Origin: Candidatus Marispirochaeta associata
Lineage (GTDB): Bacteria > Spirochaetota > Spirochaetia > JC444 > Marispirochaetaceae
NCBI GenBank assembly: GCA_001749745.1
Contig: JWTM01000424.1
Coordinates: 682,001 to 746,000 of the forward strand
DNA: 64,000 nt
Direction of reading: 5' to 3'
Notes under the pieces: generated by a model
What the model saw: only the letters and a program-made list of their open reading frames with translations
Databases searched by the model: none
What the model was told of the DNA's origin: nothing
Translations under genes and position numbers: made by a program
Shown: positions 8,455 to 17,953 of the stretch, piece by piece
Layout of the letters: every line of letters starts with the position of its first letter
Numbering within the stretch: position 1 is the stretch's first letter

Positions 8455-9972
8455 ATGAGATCGATTTTTCTTCTTTTTGATTCCCTCAACCGCAAGGCTC
8501 TGGGTGCATACGGCGGCTCCGTCCCCACACCGAACTTCGACCGGCTGCAGCAGAAGGCCGTCACTTTTACAAACCACTATGCCGGGAGCACTCCCTGCAT
8601 GCCGGCGCGACGCGATCTGCAGACCGGCAGATACAACTTCTTTCACAGTTCATGGGGCCCCATGGAGCCTTACGACAACTCCTTGCCGAGGATCCTGCGG
8701 GAAGAGCAGGATGTCTACAGCCATATCGCCACCGACCACGTGCACTATTTCGAAGACGGCGGTGCAAATTACTGCACCAACTTTTCGACCTGGGAGTTCC
8801 ACCGCGGTCAGGAGTACGACCCTTGGATACCGGTGATAGAGCCGGACATTGACGCCCTACGTTCCGCCTACGATTCGCGGCACTACAACTTCGAGGAGGG
8901 CGCCCGCAGCGGGCACAAGCTGCAGTTCGCCAAAAACAAGCTCCACCGGATGCGCACGGCCGCCGAGTTCCCGATGACCCGCTGCTTTGATTCGGCGATC
9001 AGCTTTCTGGACCTGAACAGAGAGCAGGACGACTGGTTCCTGCAGGTCGAGTGTTTCGATCCCCACGAACCCTTCGATGTCCCGCCGGAGTACCTCGATC
9101 GCTTCGAGCTGGCCCGCGACGCCGTGCTCAACTGGCCCAATTACGCCCGCCCCGTCGAGAGTCCGGAAGAGATCGACTACATCCGGCGGACCTATGCCGC
9201 TCTCGTCGCCTTCTGTGACGATCAGCTGGGACGGCTCCTCGATTACATGGATGAGCACGAGATGTGGGAGGACACCGTTTTGGTTATGAGCACCGACCAC
9301 GGATTTCTGCTGGCGGAGCACGACTGGTGGGCGAAGGTGATTATGCCCAATTATCAGGAGATCTCGCATATCCCGCTGATGATTTACCACCCCGATTACC
9401 GTGAGAAGGGAGGCGAAACCAGAAGCTATACAACCAGCGCCATCGATATCATGCCCACCTTCCTTGATGTGCACGGCTGTACTGTTCCGAAGGAGGTTAC
9501 CGGCGGATCCCTGATTCCCCTGCTTGCAGAAGACCGGCGCCGGGAACGGGTCGCGGTTTCTGGCGTATTTGGCGGCCCGGTCCTGATCACCGACGGCCGC
9601 TACGCCTACCACTACTCCCCGCGTCACCTCGACAGCACCGGACTCTTCGAATATAGGCACCATCCCGCCCATATGCGGGGTCAGTTTTCGGCGGAGGAGA
9701 TGCGGGATGTACGCCTCCATCCAGGATTCGATTTCACCAAGGGGATGCCGATCATGCAGATCAAAGGTCGGGACGACTCGAAGCGGGTGCCGAATCACGA
9801 CGCTCAGGGTTTTCAGGACACCGAGACCCGGCTCTACGATCTCTCAAATGATCCCCTGGAACAGAATCCCATACGGAATGAACAGGTCGAGAAGCGTCTG
9901 CTGGATCGCCTGAGGATGATCATGCAGGAGCATGAAGCTCCGCCGGAGATGTTCGAGCGCTTCGGAATCTGA
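8455..9972 (+). CDS. Sulfatase with formylglycine motif
   Basis: The 505-aa protein is a type I sulfatase of the alkaline phosphatase superfamily. STPCMPARRD holds C-x-P-x-R (Cys48), the site converted to formylglycine, and Asp9 in LLFDSLNRKALGAYGG and STDHGFLLAEH supply metal ligands. No signal peptide is visible, so it should be cytosolic, acting after uptake. It is the last gene of the tct operon, which suggests the imported acid or its derivative carries a sulfate ester (phosphonate monoesters are an alternative for this motif). The maturase (anSME or FGE) is not in the window. The ribosome site is weak. Family very likely, substrate unknown. Confidence 0.92.
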   Translation: MRSIFLLFDSLNRKALGAYGGSVPTPNFDRLQQKAVTFTNHYAGSTPCMPARRDLQTGRYNFFHSSWGPMEPYDNSLPRILREEQDVYSHIATDHVHYFEDGGANYCTNFSTWEFHRGQEYDPWIPVIEPDIDALRSAYDSRHYNFEEGARSGHKLQFAKNKLHRMRTAAEFPMTRCFDSAISFLDLNREQDDWFLQVECFDPHEPFDVPPEYLDRFELARDAVLNWPNYARPVESPEEIDYIRRTYAALVAFCDDQLGRLLDYMDEHEMWEDTVLVMSTDHGFLLAEHDWWAKVIMPNYQEISHIPLMIYHPDYREKGGETRSYTTSAIDIMPTFLDVHGCTVPKEVTGGSLIPLLAEDRRRERVAVSGVFGGPVLITDGRYAYHYSPRHLDSTGLFEYRHHPAHMRGQFSAEEMRDVRLHPGFDFTKGMPIMQIKGRDDSKRVPNHDAQGFQDTETRLYDLSNDPLEQNPIRNEQVEKRLLDRLRMIMQEHEAPPEMFERFGI

Positions 9973-10032
9973 CCCCGTTCGGCCTACAGCCTCGCGTTCC
10001 AGTCGCGCTCCGTCCCGGGAGAATATCCAATC

Positions 10033-10062
10033 TTGACGGTAGAGTATTGAAGGTCATATGAT
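10033..10062 (+). promoter_or_regulatory. Sigma-70-type promoter of the MNT/HEPN pair, apparently leaderless
   Basis: TTGACG (10033-10038), an 18-bp spacer and TATGAT (10057-10062). Only six bases separate the -10 box from the start codon at 10069, so transcription would begin at or next to ATG. No ribosome site lies at a usual distance. Confidence 0.6.
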
Positions 10063-10068
10063 AATCTC

Positions 10069-10422
10069 ATGGACGGGATCAAAACCTTACGAACCTTCTA
10101 CGCAGAGAGAAAGGCCGCCCGCGAATCTGAAGCTCGTGAGCGAAGATCTCAGTATGAGCGGCTCCTTCCCCGACTGGTACGCGGTTGTAGAGAGATCGAT
10201 CCCGATATCGAGCTGATCGTTCTTTTCGGATCCCTCGCGGAAAATACCTTTCAGGATGTCCGCGATATCGATATTGCAGTTCGAAGCGACAAGTTTTTAA
10301 AAGTGGCAGCCTACCTGTTGCGGCAAGAAGTCCCGATAGACGTGGTCGATCTCGATGACGTCTATCCCCATATTCGCGAACGCATCCTGAAGCGAGGAAA
10401 GGTGCTATATGAGCGAAAGTAG
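10069..10422 (+). CDS. MNT-type nucleotidyltransferase (probable antitoxin)
   Basis: The 117-aa protein has the minimal nucleotidyltransferase signature: GS at residues 54-55 (VLFGSLAEN) and the metal Asp pair at 66 and 68 (RDIDIAV), with a further Asp in IDVVDLDDV. In HEPN/MNT modules this enzyme neutralises the HEPN ribonuclease by AMPylating it near its active site. It overlaps the HEPN gene by 14 bases, which supports translational coupling. An arginine/glutamate-rich helix occupies residues 10-32. Function inferred from family and context. Confidence 0.88.
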   Translation: MDGIKTLRTFYAERKAARESEARERRSQYERLLPRLVRGCREIDPDIELIVLFGSLAENTFQDVRDIDIAVRSDKFLKVAAYLLRQEVPIDVVDLDDVYPHIRERILKRGKVLYERK

Positions 10423-10888
10423 GGCCGATATCGAGCTCCTTATCTCCGAGCTTCAATCAGACCTGGCAGCTCTCTCCGAGCTCGAGGAAACCAATAAAAG
10501 AGCTCAGACGCGCCTCGAAGCCGGAGCGGACGATGAACTTGATTTCGCAGTGCTGGGGTATACTCTTCACAACATCTACAATCTGGTAGAAAACTCGTTC
10601 TATCGCATCGCAAGACATTTCGAAAACAATTTGAATCAGGAGTCATGGCACAAGGATTTGCTCTATCGGATGACGCTCTCCATCGAGGGAATCCGCCCGG
10701 CGATAATCGATAGAGCGACAGCTGATGAGCTGGACGAACTGAGATCATTTAGACATGTCTTTCGAAATATGTATCGCAAGCGCCTTGATCCTCAGAAGAT
10801 TAGGATTCTTCAAGAATCGCTTCCGTCGGCACTGGCGGGGTATACCCGTAGTATTACCGCCTTTATCGAGACGCTGCGTTTAGTTTAG
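10409..10888 (+). CDS. HEPN-domain protein, HepT-like (probable toxin)
   Basis: The 159-aa all-helical protein carries ELRSFRHVFRNMY at about residues 110-122, the Arg-rich form of the HEPN RNase motif ending in Arg-Asn-x-Tyr, and an N-terminal helix pair with YTLHNIYNLVEN. HepT-type proteins are dimeric RNases that attack tRNA or mRNA and are blocked by the MNT partner. Its start lies inside the upstream gene (14-bp overlap). A diverged copy of the inverted-repeat family (10901-10983) begins 13 bases after its stop codon. It might have a non-toxic role, but pairing and order fit a type VII toxin-antitoxin system. Confidence 0.85.
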   Translation: MSESRADIELLISELQSDLAALSELEETNKRAQTRLEAGADDELDFAVLGYTLHNIYNLVENSFYRIARHFENNLNQESWHKDLLYRMTLSIEGIRPAIIDRATADELDELRSFRHVFRNMYRKRLDPQKIRILQESLPSALAGYTRSITAFIETLRLV

Positions 10889-10900
10889 AGACTGGCACTA

Positions 10901-10983
10901 CTTCGTCGTGCATCAGTCGCGCCCTTCGTGGGAGTGCACTTTTTCTTATTAATATCCCGCGACATACACGACAAGCCGCAACG
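10901..10983. repeat. Diverged copy (A) of the GC-rich inverted-repeat family
   Basis: The left arm begins CGTCG at 10904 and runs to GTGGG; the right arm begins CCCGCGACA at 10956 and ends CAACG at 10983, with a T-rich loop. Both arms align to the copies at 12.3-13.1 kb but with more substitutions, so this is an older or decayed member. Apart from this repeat and the small gene at 11052-11210, nothing else is seen between 10889 and 11196. Confidence 0.7.
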
Positions 10984-11051
10984 ATTTTTTCTATCTCAGC
11001 AAGCTATCGATTGTGAGCTGACAATAATGGTCTGCGGTGATAAGGAAGTAG

Positions 11052-11210
11052 CTATTTTGATTTCTTTTTAACTCGTTTGATTCTGGTGCGAGCAGTATGA
11101 TACAGCTCTATCATCTGGGAGAGGTAAAGCAGTTTCCCCTTCGGCTCCAGATTTTTTAGGGATTTTTCATTGTGACCGTCAAAATCCGGATGGATATCAG
11201 TCCGACTCAT
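11052..11210 (-). CDS. Small helical protein, partner of the upstream nucleotidyltransferase
   Basis: A 52-codon frame starts with ATG at 11210, inside the 3' end of the nucleotidyltransferase gene (14-base overlap), and ends with TAG at 11052-11054. The product reads as an Asp/His-rich start, then a helix with LLYLSQMIELYHTA, and a basic tail RIKRVKKKSK. Small overlapping partners of this type commonly follow stand-alone nucleotidyltransferase genes. The gene is too short for most ORF filters. No domain can be named; it may be the second half of a toxin-antitoxin-like pair. Confidence 0.65.
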   Translation of the reverse strand: MSRTDIHPDFDGHNEKSLKNLEPKGKLLYLSQMIELYHTARTRIKRVKKKSK

Positions 11211-11700
11211 CTTCTATAAGCTCCTTCAATTGCCTGATATCTTCAATATCTTTCGCTCGTATCGGATTGACCTCTTCTTTGGCCCGAATTAAGTTGCGTC
11301 GGCTGGATACTAGAAACCGTACGTCGTCTATCTCGAAAGTATCGGAGTTAGATCTGAGCTCCTCCCAACTGATGGGGTAGTCGAGAAAGATGTCCAGCTG
11401 GATCATACCGGATGAATCAAGCAGGGTATAGACAAGGGCATTCTTCTCATTTTTCCACAGTTCCCGACGCTCCTGGTTCAGGATGGCCTCGATCGGTTCG
11501 GGATTTCTGGGATGAAGTCCGGTCGACTTCGCCATCGATATTAGACGCTTTAAATTGTCACTATTCATAGGAATGTAGACATCGACATCAAGGGTAACCC
11601 GATCGCATCCCTGCAATACACAGGCGACTCCGCCGCATACGACGAACTCAACTTTGAAATCAACAAGTCGTTTTATTAGATCGAGCAGGTGATTCGTCAT
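11197..11700 (-). CDS. Nucleotidyltransferase-fold protein (AbiEii/DUF6036-like)
   Basis: The 167-aa protein shows the nucleotidyltransferase pattern VEFVVCGGVACVLQG followed by Asp38 and Asp40 (TLDVDVYI), and a third acidic strand at LDIFLDYPISW. This is the compact group related to AbiEii toxins and DUF6036 proteins, which may nucleotidylate tRNA or proteins. It overlaps the 52-aa downstream gene by 14 bases. It lies beside two other stand-alone defence or toxin-type genes, in an accessory patch. Whether it is toxin or antitoxin cannot be judged from sequence. Confidence 0.75.
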   Translation of the reverse strand: MTNHLLDLIKRLVDFKVEFVVCGGVACVLQGCDRVTLDVDVYIPMNSDNLKRLISMAKSTGLHPRNPEPIEAILNQERRELWKNEKNALVYTLLDSSGMIQLDIFLDYPISWEELRSNSDTFEIDDVRFLVSSRRNLIRAKEEVNPIRAKDIEDIRQLKELIEDESD

Positions 11701-11758
11701 ACCAACAGTCTAAGAGGCTTTCACTTATCTGTCCATATCCTCTCGATTCGCTGCAGTT

Positions 11759-12136
11759 CTACATAGCCGGCTGCTCCAGCACCAGCCGCTTAAACTCCAG
11801 CCGATAAGGCCTGAAGTTGAGGAGAAACCCTAACCTACACCCGGAAATGTGCAGATAGTTGATGAGCTGCAAATAGTGTTCCTTGCCCAGTTCCGATACC
11901 GACTTGATTTCGAGGATGACCCTGCCCGCCACCAGCAGGTCGGCATAGTACTCGCCCACCGTATGACCTTCGAAGACGACATTGAAGGGTGCATTGTAGA
12001 CGACCTCGCAGCCCCGTTTGCTCAAAGCGTAGTAGAGGGCGTTGTGGTAGGGCGCCTCCAGCAGCCCCGGCCCGAGTGCCGTCGAGACCTCGAAGGCTGA
12101 GTCCAGCACCAGCTTAGAGAGATGCGGATAAATCAT
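11759..12136 (-). CDS. GxxExxY family protein (PD-(D/E)XK-like fold)
   Basis: The 125-aa protein contains the family motif GLLEAPY (Gly24, Glu27, Tyr30) and a nuclease-like core with Asp66, Glu76 and Lys78 (YYADLLVAGRVILEIKS), the order of a PD-(D/E)XK site. Such proteins are very common in environmental anaerobes, often near repeats or mobile segments; their biological role is not established. It starts after AGGAGGTTCTTCC. Upstream are two large hairpins (12181-12293) and the inverted-repeat cluster. The family call is firm and function is open. Confidence 0.9.
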   Translation of the reverse strand: MIYPHLSKLVLDSAFEVSTALGPGLLEAPYHNALYYALSKRGCEVVYNAPFNVVFEGHTVGEYYADLLVAGRVILEIKSVSELGKEHYLQLINYLHISGCRLGFLLNFRPYRLEFKRLVLEQPAM

Positions 12137-12180
12137 GGAAGAACCTCCTTCAGGTTTTCCTCTCTCTCGACCGCCTCACT

Positions 12181-12240
12181 CCGTCGGCTGTCAAGGATGA
12201 GCCGCAAGGCTCACTTGCCCCGGTCCTTGACGGCCGGCGG
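12181..12240. other. Compound hairpin 1 upstream of the GxxExxY gene
   Basis: A 17-nt arm at 12181-12197 pairs with 12224-12240. Its two non-Watson-Crick positions are T opposite G, so pairing is complete in plus-strand RNA. Inside is a second perfect stem TGAGCC/GGCTCA with a GCAA tetraloop (12198-12213). The fold is too regular to be chance; role unknown. Confidence 0.6.
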
Positions 12241-12249
12241 ATGAGGGGT

Positions 12250-12293
12250 AGAATGGAGAAGCTCCTGAAGGAGCGCTCCCTTAAGTCCATTCT
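12250..12293. other. Compound hairpin 2 next to the repeat cluster
   Basis: AGAATGGA (12250-12257) pairs perfectly with TCCATTCT (12286-12293) and encloses GCTCCT/AGGAGC (12261-12274). It directly abuts copy B of the inverted-repeat family. Confidence 0.55.
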
Positions 12294-13134
12294 CTTCGTC
12301 GCGTTCCCGTAGCGCCCCGTCGCGGGAGCATTCTCTTATCCTAATTCTTCACCCCGCGACGGACGCGACAAGACGCGACGCTCTTTGAACTCGGAGATTC
12401 ATGACGTCGACTAAACTGTGATTGTGTTGCAACAGAATGGTACGAAGAAACAACGATACTCCATCTCTTCGTCGCGCCCCGTCGTGCCCGTCGCGGGGAA
12501 AACATCGATTGAAAAAACTCCCGCGACAAACGCGACAAGACGCGACGGAAAAGAACCTCACTAAATGCCTCCGCCCCATTAACCTCAGCGCCCTTTGAGA
12601 GTATTCTCCTTTTTCTATCTTCGTCGCGCCCCGTAGCGCCCGTCGCGGGAAGAACTTCTTCTTTCTCACAAAGGTCTCAAAGGACACAAAGGATCGGGAG
12701 TGAGTCAGTTCGCGAGGATCTCAATGACATATCGCGTGAGGAAGCTATACGTATAAATTGAACAGAACTATACGTATGCGATCCCTCAAGTCGTCTTCGT
12801 CGCGTGCCCGTCGCGGGGAGTAGCTTCTCTTATTATCTCCCGCGACAAACGCGACAGGACGCGACGCTTGTTAAACTCACGAAAAGCCTCCCCCTTCGTG
12901 AACCATAACGCCCTTTGTGGGGGTTCTCTTTTTTCTTCTTCCTTCTTCGTCGCGCCCCGTAGCGCCCGTCGCGGGGAACCACTTCTTCTTTCTATTTTTA
13001 TTTCCCGCGACAAACACGACAAGACGCGACGCTTGTTAAACTCACGAAAAGCCTACCCTTCGTGAACCTTTGCGCCCTTTGTGAGCTCCCTCTTCTTCTC
13101 TTCTTCGTCGCGTTCCCGTCGCGCCCGTCGCGGG
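12294..13134. repeat. Cluster of GC-rich inverted repeats (copies B to G)
   Basis: This 840-bp stretch has no convincing gene. It holds repeated arms of about 28 nt. Left arms (starting CGTCGCG, ending CGTCGCGGG) are at 12297-12326, 12470-12498, 12622-12649, 12798-12818 (shortened), 12948-12976 and 13106-13134. Right arms (starting CCCGCGACA or CCCGCGACG, ending GCGACG) are at 12353-12380, 12520-12547, 12839-12866 and 13004-13031. Left and right arms pair into long hairpins with pyrimidine-rich loops on the plus strand. Between a right arm and the next left arm is a second conserved segment with TCACGAA/TTCGTGA and GCCCTTTGTG. In the arms, most mismatches are C opposite A on the plus strand, which become G:U on the minus strand. 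Two left arms lack partners. Not CRISPR: no constant repeat-spacer pattern. Confidence 0.8.
12747..12777. repeat. Two ATACGTAT palindromes in a unique insert of the repeat cluster
   Basis: ATACGTAT occurs at 12747-12754 and 12770-12777, flanked as GCTATACGTATA and CTATACGTATGC, so the pair is itself roughly symmetric. They lie in the only non-repeat segment of the cluster (12650-12797), which also has three CAAAGG words. Possible protein-binding or insertion site. Confidence 0.4.
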
Positions 13135-13156
13135 AAACCTCTTTCCTCTCCGGACA

Positions 13157-13196
13157 CAAAAAAGCCCCCCGCCTCTTTCAAAAAGAGGGGAGGGCT
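13157..13196 (-). terminator. Intrinsic terminator of nifJ
   Basis: Read on the minus strand, AGCCCTCCCCTCTTT pairs with AAAGAGG and GGGGGGCT and is followed by six T. It is 34 bases after the nifJ stop codon and separates that gene from the repeat cluster. Confidence 0.85.
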
Positions 13197-13229
13197 GAAA
13201 CGTGACAGAAAAGCGACTGTCGTCCGGTC

Positions 13230-16811
<3,582 letters not shown>

Positions 16812-16843
16812 AGTGCTATCCTTATTGGTTGGGATTTGCCTTC

Positions 16844-16872
16844 AGTATAGATGAAGATGCCCGAATCATCAA
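16844..16872 (-). promoter_or_regulatory. Sigma-70-type promoter of nifJ
   Basis: On the minus strand TTGATG (16872-16867), a 17-bp spacer and TATACT (16849-16844) precede the gene, leaving a leader of about 25 nt with AAGGAT as ribosome site. Confidence 0.7.
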
Positions 16873-16938
16873 GGTACGATGATTGGTATGACCAAAATTT
16901 CTCTATCTTTTTATCGATTTGCGCATCATTTGGGCGCC

Positions 16939-17040
16939 TGCCACCACGTCTCGTGGTGGCACCGCGTCGACTACGGGGTTCCGTGCTGCGCACCGCGCCC
17001 CGGCAGTCGCCGGGCCGCGCCCTCCGTGCCGCTGGCGCGG
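16939..17040. other. GC-rich multi-hairpin element between nifJ and the Phd/RelE genes
   Basis: Four stems occur in 100 bases: TGCCACCACG/CGTGGTGGCA with a 3-nt loop (16939-16961), GTGC/GCAC (16983-16993), CCCGGC/GCCGGG with a 4-nt loop (16999-17014) and CCGCGCC/GGCGCGG (17015-17040). An outer pairing CGGGG (16974-16978) with CCCCG (16998-17002) would exclude the third stem. The block is far more GC-rich than the sequence just after it. No tRNA fold or coding frame is evident. It could be a structured RNA, an attenuator or a decayed repeat. Confidence 0.5.
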
Positions 17041-17063
17041 ATGGTCGGCAAATGTAGGTTCCC

Positions 17064-17079
17064 TTTTTTGTACAAAAAA
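17064..17079. promoter_or_regulatory. Perfect 16-bp palindrome, probable toxin-antitoxin operator
   Basis: TTTTTTGTACAAAAAA reads the same on both strands. It overlaps a possible -35 box (TTGTAC) spaced 17 bp from TATGCA, and sits 48 bases before the antitoxin start, where such operons are usually self-repressed. Confidence 0.55.
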
Positions 17080-17127
17080 TATAGATTAAATATGCAAAAA
17101 AAAGTACAATTACACAGAGGCATTGTA

Positions 17128-17400
17128 GTGATCAAACATCTGTCTATCTCCGAAACCCGCAAACGGATCTCCTCTTTAGAACAAGAGCTAAAACATGAGG
17201 AGACTATCTCTGTTACCAAGCATGGGAAAGAGGTCTTGGCGGTAATGCGCTGGGATACCTACGAGGCGATCGCCGAAACCCTGGAGATTCTCGCCGATGA
17301 TGAGTCCTATGGTGAGCTTAAACAAGGCCTGGAGCAGCTGCGAAAGGGCGAACTTGTCGATTTGGAAGATCTGAAGAAAGAACTGGATGTACAAGGTTAA
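17128..17400 (+). CDS. Phd/YefM-type antitoxin
   Basis: The preferred start is GTG at 17128, eight bases after AGAGG, giving 90 residues beginning IKHLSISETRKRISSL. An in-frame ATG at 17092 and a longer open frame exist but fall in the likely promoter. The N-terminal half matches Phd/YefM antitoxins (SVTKHGKEVLAVMRWDTYEAI is the conserved strand and helix that dimerises and binds the operator). The acidic C-terminal tail (LRKGELVDLEDLKKELDV) would wrap the toxin. It overlaps the RelE-type gene by 14 bases. Confidence 0.85.
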   Translation: MIKHLSISETRKRISSLEQELKHEETISVTKHGKEVLAVMRWDTYEAIAETLEILADDESYGELKQGLEQLRKGELVDLEDLKKELDVQG

Positions 17401-17701
17401 ACTCACCGCAATTGCCGCGGAGAGTATTCGAAGGCTTGATCCGACGAGTCGCGGCACAGTCTTAAAGCGTATTGAAGAAGTAGCGACGGAGCCGACGAAA
17501 TTCGGTAAGGCCCTGAAAGGACCCTTGAAAGGGATGCGGTCGGTCCGCGTGTTGGGTCAGCGCTACCGCATCATCTACACCGTGGAACACGGAGAGCTTA
17601 TAGTAGTCGTTGTCGCCGTCGGAATCCGTAAAGAGGGCGATAAGAAGGATATCTATCAACTCATGAAAAAGTACCTGCGAACTGGTTTGCTGGATCAGTA
17701 G
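17387..17701 (+). CDS. RelE/ParE-superfamily toxin
   Basis: The 104-aa protein has the RelE-like order: a basic helix with ESIRRLDPTSRGTVLKRIEEV, a short KALKGPLKGMRSVRVL, and the core strand GQRYRIIYTVEHGELIVVVVAVGIRKE, followed by a helical tail. RelE-type toxins cut mRNA on the ribosome; some relatives act on gyrase. The conserved arginines of the RYRIIY strand are present. Translation is probably coupled to the antitoxin by the overlap. Family confident, exact target unknown. Confidence 0.88.
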   Translation: MYKVKLTAIAAESIRRLDPTSRGTVLKRIEEVATEPTKFGKALKGPLKGMRSVRVLGQRYRIIYTVEHGELIVVVVAVGIRKEGDKKDIYQLMKKYLRTGLLDQ

Positions 17702-17711
17702 AGGGTAGTCC

Positions 17712-17864
17712 TTAGAGTCGTCGTATACCCTTCACATTATCGAAACCGGTATCGAAGCTGGCGATCTCGCCGATGCCGTGCTGCTTCATGATCGCGAGAT
17801 GCACCGCGTCCCGGGCGGAGAGTGATGCGGAATCTTGGAGTAATGATTCGGCTTTGAAGAAATT
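17712..17864 (-). pseudogene. C-terminal fragment of a VapC-type PIN-domain protein
   Basis: On the minus strand a 50-codon open stretch ending with TAA at 17712-17714 encodes LSARDAVHLAIMKQHGIG followed by IASFDTGFDNVKGIRRL. These are the conserved central Asp-x-x-His-Leu-Ala helix and the final Phe-Asp strand of PIN ribonucleases. An in-frame stop lies just upstream and no start, no N-terminal Asp strand and no VapB partner are present. It is therefore the tail of a lost toxin gene, converging on the intact RelE-type gene. Confidence 0.75.
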
Positions 17865-17953
17865 TCACCAAATCCTCATTTACCTTTTCCTTCCCTCATT
17901 CGGAGTCTTATTTTTTAGCAGAGTACTCTATCCAAAATCGTAAGGAGCAGGTA

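Noticed and set aside
8857..9798. Open frame of 313 codons antisense to the sulfatase
   Set aside because: No motifs, and the opposite strand is a clear sulfatase with intact active site.
12341..13022. Minus-strand frames reading SREF...SPRRARRGATK and similar through the repeat cluster
   Set aside because: The similar peptides are produced by the repeated DNA arms themselves; no start signals and no codon-position bias, so they are treated as repeat translation.
12294..13134. Possible CRISPR array
   Set aside because: The repeats are inverted and variable, with unequal spacing and no constant-length spacers, and no cas genes are present.
16939..17040. Possible tRNA gene in the GC-rich block
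   Set aside because: No T-loop with GGTTC in the right place, no anticodon arm and no acceptor pairing; the stems do not form a cloverleaf.
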